The notes: generated from the letters alone by a model not told the origin. A DNA stretch of 64,000 nt from Medicago truncatula (GCF_003473485.1 NC_053046.1:12472001-12536000); one strand, 5' to 3'; shown: positions 24,682 through 37,500, counted from the stretch's first letter. Numbers and translations: made by a program.

Positions 24682-27600
24682 TTGGTATCAATAGGGATCT
24701 TGAATTTCAGCCACTTGAAAATATCAACTTTCTTGAGAATCTTTCCACACATTTGTTTTAGGATTGTCTTGTAGTATTATCCAAAAGGTGGGAAAATTTT
24801 GGTATTAGTATCAATTGTACTGCAAATATATCATGTAAACGAGCAGAAGACGAGCACAATTTGCCAAAACAACATATAGTTAGTTGTCTTCCTATAATAG
24901 AATTTGACATTTAATGCAAGATGAAAGATATCACCGTAATGGTGCATCTGGTCCAAGGTTCGTATATTGAGTTTGAGGATAGGGGTGGCTCCAAACTTCC
25001 ATCTATAAACTTGAGTTTATTCAACATCATATAGAGCTACATTGCACAAACCCAAGCATAGTAATTATCTCTGTCCGATGGGGTAGAAACAAGGATAAAT
25101 TATTTTTCTCACCCTGGAGGTAAAACGGATTAGATGGGTTTGTGACTAGTAACAAATTCTTTAGAGGTTGGAGATGAAGAATGTTAAAAAAGAAATTGAA
25201 TGACAACCAAGGCTTCGCATTAGCGCCTGATACCATACAAATTTTAAATTGCGCAAAGCGAGGAAATTCTGATTTATGTGTAATGCAAGAGTGGACTGAA
25301 TTCCTGTAGATGCATCAAGTGCATTTGGATACATAAGCTATACATGCAGCAACTACCATAACAATCCCTATGAAAGCTGAGCCAACCAACTAGCCGACTA
25401 TTTGTTAGCGCGTCTTGCTAATGAGTGCCCCATGGGGTACTCACTAGCATTTCCCTTAGTCAAACTATTATCAGGTAAGAACTAAAAGAAAATTAAATAG
25501 TTAGCGGGTCTTGCTAATGAGCGCCCCATGGGGTACTCGCTAGCATTTCCCTTGGTACCGGCGAAGAAAATAGGAGAAATATATAATCTAACACCTAGGA
25601 AAACCAGTTTATCTTGCAAAAGATAATTAAATAGCAAACTGGTGCAGGTAACTGGTCAAACCTATCGTTCATTCACATCCAATTTGCAAAAAACAAATAC
25701 AAGATAGTCTGGAAACAGGAGTTTCAAACAATATAAATATATACGGAAGAAGCAAATCAGAGGATCAAACCCTGAGCAGGAGCAGGACCAAGCTTGGAAG
25801 ACTACTGCTCACTTGCTGCTGCTGCTTTTGAGGGCTCGGAAAGGACCTGTGCATACTGATCTTCAACCTGTCGCTTCTCTTGCTGTTCTGCATTCTCCAC
25901 TTTCTCTTTTGTTTTTTGGCTTACTTCCACAGCTGCCTTAGAAACCCTGTTAAAAGCACCCGTTACCCAAGAGGCCCCAGTAAGTACATAGCGATTCTTC
26001 ATTATGGCAGAACCAGCGGTGCTGACTGTCTGTTCCGCAGCTGCAAATGCTGATTTTGTCTTTTCGGAAACGAGAAACTTTTGATCCACTTCTCGAACTT
26101 TATCACCCACAACTGAAGCACCAGCACCTATTTTCTCACTAAGCCCAAGTTTTTGGTCAATAGATGCAACTGTTACGGAGGCTTTTGATGATAACTGGAG
26201 CTTCTCATCAAAAGTCTTTGCTTTGTTGACAGCATCTTTGCCTAAGGTAAAGCCTTTGGCTGCCATGCTGGAGACTACATCCTCTGCAAAAAAAATTGAA
26301 GTAAGATCAATTACTTTTTAATACTGCTCGTGTGAAAGTTATTCCGAATTTTGCAGAATTTTGACCACTATATGTGGCTAATTCAGGTTCATTGCATGAA
26401 ATTCACTCCTGCCTTATTTCCCTTTTTTGCAAATCTGGTGGAAGTCCATGCTTGAAGTAGAATGTATCCATGGAATGGTTATTCCTTCCACATCGAGAGC
26501 AAATCTTACTATGTTTTGAATTTTGTCCAGCCTTAGGTATATCTTAGCTTATGTTTGGTTCGACGGTGGTACGTTTAGAAGCTTTAAATTAGAGTTGTGG
26601 CTAAACGCACGGTGGGTGGGATATTTCACCATGAATACAATAAAATCGTCCTATTTTGCCTTGCGATCCTACCATCGATTCTCTGAAAAGAATGAATTTG
26701 AGGCTATGACAACAAAATTGTCATTAACACCAATGATTAGAGGGGTTATCATTTGTCTCCATTCTTGAATCACTGGATAAAATGCTTTACAATGCTCAGT
26801 GGTGGGCCAATTAACACAATTTAAGACCTCACACTAAATCACTAAGTCACAGTCTTATTAAGTGCAGGCTCTCAGAAGTTTTCATCCATGTCCTTCAATT
26901 ATATAAATACTAAGATACTCTAAGATTCAGTGTTGGAATCAATAGGGCTCTTGAATTTCAGCCACTTGAAAATATCACCTTGTAATAACCTTTCTTGAGA
27001 ATCTTTCCACACATTTGTTTTAGGATTGTTGTGTAGTATTATCCAAAAGGTGGGAAAATGCTGGTATTATTATTATTTGTACTACAAATATATCATGTAA
27101 ACGAGCAGAAGACGAGCACAATTTGCCAAAACAACATATAGTTAGTTGTCTTCCTATAATAGAATTTGAAATTTAATGCAAGATGAAAGATATCACCATA
27201 ATGTTGCATCTGGTCCAAGGTTCGTATATGAAGTTTGAGGATAGGGGTGGCTCCAAACTTCCATCTATAAACTTAAGTTTATTTAACATCATAAAAAGCT
27301 AGATTGCACAAACCCAAGCATAGTAATTATCTCTGTCTCATGGGGGAGAAACAAGGATAAATGATTATTCTCACCATGATGGAGGTAAAACGGAGTAGAT
27401 GGGTTTGTGACTAGTAACCAATTGTTTAGAGGTTGGAGATGAAGAATGTTAAAAAAGAAATTGAATGACAACCAAGGCTCCGCATTAGCGCCTGATACCA
27501 TACAAATTTTGAATTGCACAAAGCAAGGAAATTCTGATTCGTGTAATGCAAGAGTCGACTGAATGCCGGTAGATGCATTAAGTGCATTTGGATACATAAG

Positions 27601-28561
27601 CCATACATGCAGCAACTACCATACCAATCCCTATGAAAGCTTAGCCAACCAACAAGCTGACTATTAGTTCACGGGTCTTGCTAATGAGTGCCTCATGGGG
27701 TACTCGCTAGCATTTCCCTTGGTTAAACTATTATCAGGTAAGAACTAAAAGAAAATTAAATAGTTAGCGGTTCTTGCTAACGAGCGCCCCATGGGGTACT
27801 CGCTAGCATTTCCCTTGGTACCAGCAAAGAAAATAGGAGAAATATATAATCTAACACCTAGGAAATCCAGTTTATCTTACAAAAGAAAATTAAATAGCAA
27901 ATTGGTCCATGTAACTGGTCAAACCTATCGTTCATTCACATCCAATTTGCAAAAAAACAAATACAAGATAGTCTGGAAACAGTCTGCAGGAGTTTCAAAC
28001 AAGATAAATATATACGGAAGAAGCAGATCAAAGGATCAAACCCTGAGCAGGAGCAGGACCAGGCTTGGAAGACTGCTGCTCACTTGCTGCTGCTGCTGCT
28101 TTTGAGGGTTCGGAAAGGACCTGTGCATACTGATCTTCAACCTGTCGCTTCTCTTGCTGTTCTGCATTCTCCACTTTCTCTTTTGTTTTCTGACCTACTT
28201 CCACAGCTGCCTTAGACACCCTGTTAAAAGCACCCGTTACCCAAGAGGCCCCAGTAAGTACATAGCGATTCTTCATTATGGCAGAACCAGCGGTACTGAC
28301 TGTCTGTTCCGCAGCTGCAAATGCTGATTTTGTCTTTTCTGAAACCAGAAACTTTTGATCCACTTCTCGAACTTTATCACTCACAACTGAAGCACCAGCA
28401 CCTATTTTGTCACTAAGCCCGAGTTTTTGGTCAACAGATGCAACTGTTGCTGAGGCTTTCGATGATAACTGGAGCTTCTCATCAAAAGTCTTTGCTTTGT
28501 TGACAGCATCTTTGCCTAAGATAAAGCCTTTGGCTGCCATGCTGGTGACTACATCCTCTGC
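24682..28561. repeat. Tandem segmental duplication of about 1.6 kb (offset about 2.26 kb)
   Basis: Segment A (about 24682-26290) and segment B (about 26932-28561) are direct copies, both opening near TTGG(T/A)ATCAATAGGG and CTTGAATTTCAGCCACTTG. About 640 bp of unduplicated DNA lies between them. Segment B holds the last exon of the BPA1-family gene; segment A holds only that exon's copy. Each segment also carries two near-palindromes of the form CTTGCTAA(C/T)GAG(C/T)GCC...GGGGTACTCGCTAGC. Sequence identity is high, so the duplication is recent. Confidence 0.9.
25767..26284 (-). pseudogene. Truncated copy of the last exon of the BPA1-family gene
   Basis: The minus-strand reading 26266-25802 gives 154 residues starting MAAKGFTLGKDAVNKAKT, nearly identical to the C-terminal half of the protein at 28028-32051. 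Exons 1-4, including the RRM, are absent upstream. A CAG-to-TAG change (complement of 25802-25804) replaces the Gln after SEQ and removes the last 14 residues. Just upstream of the ORF about 52 bp are missing relative to the parent, between two CTGC tetranucleotides, which joins the intron acceptor directly to AGGATGTAG; in the parental phase 0 this would meet a stop at once. The reading frame from MAAKG is otherwise open, so a short protein is formally possible, but no promoter was inherited. Confidence 0.85.
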
Positions 28562-31500
28562 CTTCCGCAAAGCAGAGTCAGCACCACCAGGAGTTTTGCT
28601 TTCACTTACCTGCAAAAATTTACATATTTGTAAGGCCGATATAGCCTACTTACTTGCATGCAATAAAGATTATAGAGGGTCTAAGACAGGCTCACGGGTG
28701 AAACCAGGGCCTCAGGTGGAAGCTGGTAATCTGGATCCAGAGTTATATTAACTGACAGGTCGACTATTGTTGCTCCCTGAAATATGTGAAACTAAGTTAT
28801 ATTTGGTTTTATGCATTGCAGTTTAAACAAACTTATTCACAAAGACAAACATAACACAAACTGATATAGCTACATTCAAACATACTGTTATATTAGAATA
28901 ATACAATCAGAGGCATGTCCTACATCCCATACCATAGGTGCCATTCTTCCCAATTACCACAAACAAATATTCCCACCTAGAAGGAAACATCTAGTGGGCT
29001 AGAAAAGCATGCATCACAATTCACAAGCTCATATTAGCATCAGTAAGATTGTATAATAAACTGTCACACTCCCCCATTTATATTCAATCTTGTACTGAAG
29101 GACTATTGAAATTCTATGCGGTTCCATTGTTAGAAGATGTTTCTATCCAAAGCAGTAAATGGAAAAGTTTCTAGCAATATGCAACACAGTAGTCAATACA
29201 ACATGCACTTCCAATAAGTCTCCACAAATAGAGAGACTGGTGTAGTGAAAGACTTCTTAATAAGAGTATTAGTCATGTGGGACAACATGATTAGCAAATA
29301 TAATGATTTTTTTTATGTAACCCGTTAATACTGCATTATGTTTCCAAAAGGCTGAATATTTCAGGTCAACGTAATCCGTTATAGAACATGACCCAATCAT
29401 GTAGTTTTACCTTGAACTCTATATAGTGAATTATGAGAACAATAATGACAAATTAGATGGTTCTAACTTGAACTCTCAATAGTGATTTCTGAGGACAATT
29501 GGTTGTTAAAATGAATTGAAGATAATACTAATATGGGTCATGCTAACTTGTGGGCACAAGTTAAGGAGCTAAAAAAGCGAATTAAAAGACAAGTTTTGCA
29601 TTGAAAAGATAAATTTTTAAATTTTTAAGATATTGAATACACAACTTCAAATAAAATACTTCTATATTTAGTTTCTTAACTTCCAAATTAGCATTTACCT
29701 ACTAATATATACTCCTCCGGTCACAAATTACATGACATTTTAACAAAAGCAAAAAAAATATATATATATTAAGTGACATTTAATTTATTTTTTTCATTAA
29801 AACATTAAATATTTTATTCAGTTTCCCCCAAAAATACAAATATAACGTGTTTGTACCAAAAAAATTAAAAAAATATATAACGTGCATCAGTCCCTATTAT
29901 ACTCCAATATGCATCAATGCCTATAGTTAATATTCCAGTCGTTAACAAATCTAATTTACTAAAATTGTTATAATTTATAATCATTAACTTATTCATTATC
30001 TTTTAAAATTCTTGCGAAAAAACCTTAAATGTCACATAATTTGGGGAGGATAGCAATATTAAGTAATGGTAAGTGAATTACCGATAGCAATACTGCAGTC
30101 TCAGCTCCCTGTGAATCCTTGAAGGTAACATAAGCAGTTTGCGATCGTTCATCATGACTGTATCAATATATAGAAATTAAGAATTGTTATATAACAAAGT
30201 TTATAAACAAAAGAACTCTAAGAGTAGTGGCTGTACAAAACCAAGCACGGTAACTGACCTCCGTAGTTCAACATATGCAATGTCCCCAGAAAAAGAAAAG
30301 AACTCTTGAATGTCCCGCTCGGTTGCTCCCAAGGAAACATTGCCGACTTTAACGGTTTTTATCTGGAAAATAAAAAAGAATGCAACTATTAAGCGTCTAA
30401 AACCATGAGTACCTACCTAAATTAAAATCATATTAATCATCTATACCAACCATCAAAGCAAAATGCCCTTACAGTATTTCTTATCAGTATATGCTATAAT
30501 GGCATCTACAATTGCTTCTCATAACTACTACTTAGAAATTTATAAATCACAGGTAAACAGGGACAAGAAAAGATGACACCGAGTTAAAAGAATCATAACA
30601 TAATTGAGAGATAGAAGTGAGTGTGTGTGCGCGCGCGCACGCATGTTCCTTTTAAAAACAGGAGCAAGAAAAGAGGAAGGAGGTAAAAACCTTAGGTTTA
30701 TCATCTGGCTAAAATCATAACTTTAGGTAACCTCTTTAAAAGGATAAGGCATAAATTCTGTCTTTCCTTATATTATACACAGTTTTATCTGGAAGATATT
30801 ATTGATATCATATCATCATCGTAGGCATAAAACTATTCCACAATCAGACACGTGGCTATGTTGTTAATCCAAGATAACCACAATTGCTGAAGGCGGACCG
30901 TGGGCCAAAAGTGCCGTGCTAAACCCTACCACTGCTATACTATTACACTATAGCGCACTATTCACAACATAGACACCTGGTATTTTAAAGTTGCTAGAAT
31001 ATCTCAAAAAATCTTTAGCACATCTTACAATATAAAAAGAGTACCTTTGAAATATCTTCGGAGTTATTTTCATATTTTATTATATTTCGTGATATCACTC
31101 CTTATTTGATTGAGAGTCAAGTATTAGTATGAATAAGATTTAGTGCTATCATGCTATGTGTTTAATTACCTCACTATATATAAGAAAACATAATCAAAAT
31201 CACTATAAACAAACAAGAAAACATTATCAAGATGTAAAAGTCTCAATTCTGTCCATTTCTCTTCTAATTTCATCTTATGTCATTTACCATTTCCAGCTTC
31301 TCACCATTCAATACTTGATATCATTTCCAATTAATTCCATGACAAAAAATCCTCAAACAATAAATAAAAAATCAGCATCTAAATGCTTATATCATTTTTC
31401 ACATAGATCTCTTAATTACTACCAACAGGTACTTCGGTATTATGGTAAGTATGGGTCGGTCAGTGAAGTAATTAAATGGTTTGATTCTACCCTCGTGTTG

Positions 31501-32051
31501 TGACAGCTAGCTTTTAAGGGTGAGTTCTCCAAATGCTTGAAGACTTATCGGTGCAGCGAGTACGAATACAATTACATAATTTGCCTCCTTTAAATGTCCA
31601 GAGAAGGTTGTTTAACCTTGTATCCCCAACATGCAAATCTAGCTAGGGACCGAACCACACAACCTTAAATGTTTTCAGATTGATGAAGCACTTCATTTCA
31701 GTATCAATTTTATAAACAACCTATGAACACTTCTACCATCCCAATCACATAATCAAAAAGGGTAACAAAGAAATTAAAGAAAACGCAAAAAAAAATTACT
31801 CAATCAAACATGATAAAAATAGAACTAAAACGAAGAAAAATGTAGCAGTTTTAAATAGTTACCAATTCAAAACAAGAATCGAAACAGCAATTGAAAACAT
31901 GCTCTGTAATTTAGTTTGAAAATGAATTGGTATATTGATATATAAAAATAATAAAATTTGCTTGTATGCATCAGAAATCTTAACCTAACAAAAAAAACAT
32001 TTACGAATGCGAATTAAGAGAGAGAGAGAGAGAGAGAGAACTCACCGACAT
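28028..32051 (-). CDS. RRM protein, binding partner of ACD11 (BPA1) family
   Basis: Complement of join 28028-28609, 28696-28776, 30082-30157, 30259-30362, 32046-32051; 282 residues. The first coding exon holds only ATG TCG, and all junctions agree in phase. Residues 4-75 form an RRM-like fold: IKTVKVGNVSLGATERD, then FFSFSGDIAYVEL, then TAYVTFKD. Residues 76-282 are Ala-, Lys- and Glu-rich with helical stretches (AVNKAKTFDEKLQL, VREVDQKFLVSEKTKS, AIMKNRYVLTGASWV), as in the BPA1/BPL proteins. BPA1 binds the sphingolipid-transfer protein ACD11 at membranes and its relatives restrain ROS-linked cell death and immunity; the RRM may bind partners rather than RNA. A (GA/CT) repeat lies just inside intron 1. 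Exon 5 begins GTAAGTGA directly after CAG, an unusual splice context. Head-to-head with the SYP22-like gene. Confidence 0.9.
29710..30052. mobile_element. Stowaway-like MITE in BPA1-family intron
   Basis: Ends TACTCCTCCGGTCACAAATT and, in reverse complement, TATCCTCCCCAAATTATGTG; inverted arms continue through ACATGACATTTTAA. About 340 bp, ending 30 bp from the donor side of exon 3. Confidence 0.65.
30617..30645. repeat. Alternating purine-pyrimidine tract (GTGTGTGCGCGCGCGC)
   Basis: A GT/GC alternating run within the first intron of the BPA1-family gene. Such alternation can adopt Z-DNA in vitro; any role here is inference. Confidence 0.85.
32014..32040. repeat. (GA)n microsatellite at start of BPA1-family intron 1
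   Basis: About 12 GA units immediately downstream, on the coding strand, of the donor GTGAGT that follows the six coding bases of exon 1. On the coding strand it is a CT run. Confidence 0.9.
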
Positions 32052-32327
32052 CGGAAGGGTTTTGTGGTGATCGGAGAGCGTTTAGATGGAAAGGATAAAA
32101 TGAATTGGGTTGAGAAAGCAAGTTACGGTGTGATGGAGAAAAGAAGAAGAAGAAGAAACTGTTTATGGAAGAAGGAAGATTTAAGAGGGATTGATCGCAC
32201 GAGTGAAGCGTGTGAGTACCATGGATTTCTACGTTTCAAAAGTGTTAAGCACGAAACCACGTGAATTAACCACCTGTCCCGACACCAACGTATATACCAA
32301 TAAATATATTTATTTTTGTATGAAAAG

Positions 32328-32580
32328 ATACCCACTTCATTTCAAAATACATGTTTTATCATCATGTCAATACACAATTTTGAACATTAATATCTTTAAT
32401 AATATATAATAAAAATTTATAAATTTTATATATTTTGAAAATATGTATCAAGACAAATCAAACAACATCTTACATACTAACATTTGTATTTGTATATTAG
32501 TTAAAAAATATGATTAAAGTAAGTTATGTAAATAGTGCACATTGTAAAATTGCAATATGTATTTGAAACAGAGGGAGTAG
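32328..32580. mobile_element. Stowaway-like MITE, uninterrupted copy
   Basis: Starts CCACTTCATTTCAAAATACA and ends TATTTGAAACAGAGGGAGTA. It shares with the split element at 22544-24011 the run CAATACACAATTTTGA, the run AGACAAATCAAACAACATC and the run AATAGTGC. At both positions where the other copy has insertions this one reads straight through. Confidence 0.8.
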
Positions 32581-32698
32581 TAATTGATAAATTTGGATTG
32601 CGCTCCTAATTTTTTTTTATAATCAATAAGTAACTGCCTTACTTGAAAGTGATATCGTGGCTTTAACTTTTAAGTATTGATGTAAAATTCATACATTC

Positions 32699-33441
32699 AT
32701 CCCTGCGAGTTTAACTCTGTTGGTAGATATATTGTATATTATATGCAAGGGTTATACATGATAATGGGGCGGGGTGAGGATGAGTTTTACCTTCCATGTC
32801 TCCATACCCTATTCTCATATACATACTTGTTACCCTACCCAATACTCGACGGGTATGAGAAATCGAATCGCATCCCCGTCCTCAATGGGTTCAGGTATCC
32901 CCGCCATATCCCCATTTCCGCAGTGGATAATTTTTTTGAATAAAAAAAGAAGTATTTTTATCTCCTCATGCAATGTTGCAATGCATTATCCAACAAATAG
33001 ATGATGGTGATCGATGACTATGGTGATGGAGAAAAAAGAGACGAGATTGTGAGATATGGAGGGAGAAGAGAGAGAACTTTAAGAAGTGAGATTCATATGA
33101 GAGACTAAGACCATGATTGTGTGAGTGAAATGATTTAGACTTTAGGTTTCTATTTATATTAAAGGGGTAATAAATTGATTTTCTACATTCGGGACGGGTT
33201 TGGGTATGAGTTCGGAGTGAGTGTTTATATCTATGTTACCTGTCCCATACCCGTATTTTGAAATCGAGGAAACCCCAAACCCAATCAAAGCGGGGAAACC
33301 CCGTCAAATTGGGTTTGGTACGGGCGAGTACTCGAGGGTACGGGTTTGGTTGCCATGCTTAGGAGGGATCGGGTTCGAATCCCAAACACCTCATTGCTCA
33401 ACATTTAAATGTGTGAACTCTAACTACTTGACCAACAAAAA
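32699..33441 (+). mobile_element. tRNA-derived SINE split by a hAT-type MITE
   Basis: The SINE head (32699-32752: ATCCCTGCGAGTTTAACTCT, then TTGGTAG as box A) and tail (33362-33441: GGGTTCGAATCCC as box B, then GTGTGAACTCTAAC and CTTGACCAACAAAAA) match the intact SINE at 39431. The MITE sits between box A and box B, so the copy is inactive. Confidence 0.75.
32753..33361. mobile_element. hAT-type MITE A, second copy
   Basis: 609 bp, with ends TATACATGATAATGGGGCGG and GGTTGCCATGCTTA, clearly related to 22680-23224. The 8-bp flanks GCAAGGGT and GGAGGGAT are alignable but differ at three positions, so the insertion is older than the one at 22680. The central part has a different purine-rich filling (about 33000-33170). 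Confidence 0.75.
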
Positions 33442-34572
33442 TCTTCAAGTATCTCTATAAACATTTTTTCAATCTTGAGATTTGTTTCGAGACTGATGAG
33501 CTCTAGAGTCCTCACACCTAAACTTTTTATAATAACATAGATGGTTTTTGTTTTTTGATTTTGTAGGAAATAATCACTTTAAACACTATCGAATGTGTTG
33601 CTTATGGTTTAAAAAACCCAGAATCTAAAAATAATTAGAAAATAAGTTCAAATGAATATCAAATGAAAAGTTGTTACTAGTAATTTTTTTTAAAATTATT
33701 TTGAGAATTGATCATGTTGTTTCTACTTTCTAATTGTGATTTTCGTCTTAATTGTAATTTCCACAAGTCTTTGATTGTAAATATGATGCTACAGCAAAAT
33801 GATATCAAGTAAGATTACTTTGAATATGTTGGAAAGCATTCACTTTGGACTCGATATAAGCAGTGTGCAACATGCTAACAACAATGAGGGATCTAGACTT
33901 TAAAATTCACCTAGAAGGAATAACGTGAGAGACTATCATTCGCCCATAACGCCTTCACCAAGGCGTTGTCAAACACTAAGACTTGATTTCCCTTTTTGAT
34001 CGTTAGGAAGAGAGTTGAAGGCTCACTTAGCTAGCTTATAGTAGTTTATAATAATAGATAACTTATAAATTCATACGATAAAAAAGTCTTATTTAATAAT
34101 TATCTTTCTACCACGAGCTTATAGCTTATTTCACGATCTTCATAAAATGATAAAAATAAAAGTTATCACCTAAAAAATTAGTAAAACGTTAATTTTATTA
34201 AACACTTCAATTAGCTTATGAGTCATAAACTGCAAGTTATCGGCTATCCGCGATAAGTTATTAGCTATCCACTATAAATTATCAGCTAATTTATCATTTA
34301 TCCGCTATCTTTATCAAACAGATCCGAAATGTTTTGAATATTGTGGTGGCGTTGTGTATACATGGAGTGCCACGTGTGCTGTGTGTGTCCACGTGGACGT
34401 TACGAGAATCAAAATCCAAAGTCTTGTTTCATCATTTCAATCATCTCTTCACCAACAACACATTCATTCCATTCCTCACTTCTACTCCAATACTTCCTCC
34501 AATTCCCACCAAATTCCAATTGCAATTTCACCGATTCTCTCTGTAGAAACTCAGTGATACGCTTACCTCAGA

Positions 34573-37500
34573 ATGAGTTTTCAAGACTTAGAATCCGGCC
34601 GGCGAAACCTAATCAACGGCAAACAAAACCCGACGCAAGCGGTTGCTTCCGGCGTATTTCAGATCAACACCGCCGTCTCCACTTTTCAGAGACTCGTTAA
34701 CACTCTCGGAACTCCTAAAGACACGCCCGAACTCCGAGAGAAACTGTGAGAGATCATTCTTCATTATCGCTGAATCGGAAATTTTGTTAGTTACTTCAAT
34801 TTTAAGATATTTATTGGTAATCTGTTTTTATAGGCACAAGACGAGACTTCATATTGGACAATTGGTGAAGGATACTTCGGATAAACTTAAACAAGCTAGT
34901 GAAATTGATCATCATGCTGATGTTAATGTCAGTTTAAGTTTATGCTTCTATTTATCTATTTCTATTTCAATTGCATGTGCAAATTAAGCAGTTTAATGGT
35001 ATCTTATGTTCAATCCGTAAAATGCACGATAAACAATCAATTCAGCTTATTTCATCTTTTGGATTTCAATTGCATGTGCAAATTAATCAAAGTTTAATGG
35101 TGTTTTCTATATCCGTAGTTTAGTCTCTAAACTATGCAAATATAATGGTATCTAAGATGTTATGGACTAAATTGAGGGAAACTTTAGGGACTAAACTGAC
35201 AAATTTCATACTATAATTTAGGGACTGATTATATTTATATTATACAGTTTAGGGACTAGTTATTGTGAAAAAATGAGGATAATTACTGCTGATGAGACTG
35301 TAATTGCAAGTAAGATGTTGTTAAGTTGCGATTGCAGTTGCGGTTTTTAACTGTGATAGAACCATGCTTGTGCAATAAATGTTTGTTGCTTGGTTATCAA
35401 ATCTTAAGATAATACTAACAAATCTTAAAAAAAAAAAAAATTGAATCGTAATCAAATCTTATTATGAATCATAAAATATACTATCAATAAAAATATGGCA
35501 TTTTGAAGTAAAAACAAGTTTCATATCAAAATTATAAGATGATATGTCATCGATGGAACTAAAAATTAATCAAAATTCATGTCACAAACCAAGGGTCTGT
35601 TTGGATTGACTTATTTCGGCTTATCTGCTGACATAAGCACCTGTGAGACTGTTTGGGAGAACCTATGAAAACAACTTATGACATGTTCATATGTTGTTTT
35701 TGGCTTATTTTCATAAGCTCTGCAAGATAGCTTGTGAAGACAACTTATAGTTTATTTGAAAACAATATAACTTATTTTATCTTTTGTTATAGAAATAGCT
35801 TATACATAACTTGGTAAGTGCTTTGACATAGGCTGCAAATTAAGCTGTTTACCTAAACAGGGTCCAAATTAAGTGCTTTGTTTGACCAAGTGTGGATGAC
35901 CATACCAAGTTTAGGCAGTGTTCATTAGAATAGATCATGATTTTCTTTGTGAATCTAATTGATCATAATGAATCAGGATTCAAGATGAAATTCATGTTCA
36001 AAATAGATACACAATAGAGCTTTGTATTAAATTGAGGTACGACTCGTATGCATTGAAGATACTAATAACCATGTTTTTTTTTTTTTGTTGACAAAAATAA
36101 CCATGTTTTGTTAGTTGTTTATTGCTTGTGACGTGATCTTGAATTATTTTTCTTTTTAACTTGAAAATAAAATGAGAACAGGTCTTCAATTTCTTTATGT
36201 ATTTGCAGGCAACCAAGAAGATAGCAGATGCTAAATTGGCGAAAGATTTTCAGGCAGTGTTGAAAGAATTTCAGAAGGCACAACGTCTTGCAGCTGAGAG
36301 GGAGACAGCTTACACTCCATTTGTTCCGCATGAAGATCAGCCATCCAGGTGACTGACCAATGTTATTGGAGTTTAATAGTCGAAAGGGCAAGACTGCTGA
36401 TGCGCTGTCTTACTAGTTTCTATTAACTATGCATACAATTGTGCAATACTTATAGCACGGGCTTTTCTTTCCGCCCTGCAGCTATACAGGCAGTGAAGTA
36501 GGTGTTAGTTCCGATAAAAGTCAAGAACGGCATGCCTTTCTTTTGGAATCCAGAAGGTGATTTCTTGTATCTTATACTATAGTTATTGAAGTGACTTACA
36601 GATCCATTTTCAAGATATTATTTAAAAAACTGAGATCTATACCTTCCTCATAAACTTCGGATAATAATAAGCAGTTTCCAATATAATATATGATGTGATA
36701 AAATAGTATTTTGAATGTAATTTTAGATCAAATGTTAGAGTCATGCATTTGCAAATTTATGAGGCGATAATCGATGCACTTCCAGTTCTTTTCTTTGGAA
36801 TGGGTTGGTAGTTCAGCAACATAATAAATGCAAGGATTCGTGCATCATTAAATTTGATGAAAAACTCAACATCAATTATTTCTCAGAAGGTTGCTTCTTA
36901 AATTTGACTCAATGTATTATTTAAGTGTAATTAATTATATTAGGCTGAAATGGAATTGATACCATAAGGTGACTTCTTTTAAGTTTTCTATCTGGCATGA
37001 AGAATTTGTTGACATGATCCTTTTCAGTATTCTACCACATGAAATTAAATTTGATGAAAAACTTCACTTTTCAAATTTACCCATTTGATCGTTTTAGTTT
37101 CTTAGCTCATGCATTATTCATTCTGCAGACAGGAGGTAATATCCTTAGATAATGAGATTTCCTTCAATGAGGCTATCATCGAGGAAAGAGAACAAGGCAT
37201 TCAAGAAATCCAGCAGCAGATAGGTGAAGTAAATGAGATCTTCAAAGATCTTGCTGTGCTTGTTCATGAGCAAGGAGCAATGATTGGTAATTTGTCCCCT
37301 CCCACCCTTTATTTTTTATATTTTGCTGCTAATTAAGCCTCCTCTATCAACTCTAATGTTACCGGTCTAGACTAATTTATGTTATTGATGTTTTTTCTTA
37401 CAATAGTTAGTTGATGTTAATAATTTCATTTTGTAGATGATATTGGGTCCAACATTGAGAATTCTCATGAAGCCACTGCCCAGGCGAAATCGCAACTTGT

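Larger units (their letters stand above)
14035..25766. other. Long gene-poor region rich in MITEs
   Basis: About 11.7 kb with no gene I can support; the elements that can be delimited are listed separately. Short ORFs such as 21115-21369 and 16727-16939 have no family signature and lie in repeats or AT-rich sequence. About 17610-17770 has a loose repeat of GTACAAAATATTGT followed by runs of A. About 17298 has GACCCGTGCTCCGCTC, resembling ends of some non-autonomous plant elements, but I could not find a partner end. Confidence 0.5.
32052..34572. other. Intergenic between divergent BPA1-family and SYP22-like genes
   Basis: Holds both promoters in about 2.5 kb, with repeats between: an uninterrupted Stowaway-like MITE (32328-32580), a SINE split by a hAT-type MITE (32699-33441), and AT-rich sequence with GCTTATAG-type motifs of Tourist-like remnants near 34030-34325. 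The last 250 bases before 34573 are CT- and CA-rich, as in a plant 5' leader. No other gene seen. Confidence 0.6.

Noticed and set aside
27289-27615. 108-codon open frame on the minus strand
   Set aside because: It lies in the duplicated segment; the matching frame in segment A is shorter and shifted, and the translation has no family signature.
24463-27822. CRISPR-like spaced palindromes (CTTGCTAA...CGCTAGC)
   Set aside because: The few copies are unevenly spaced and are explained by MITE-end remnants plus the segmental duplication in a plant genome.
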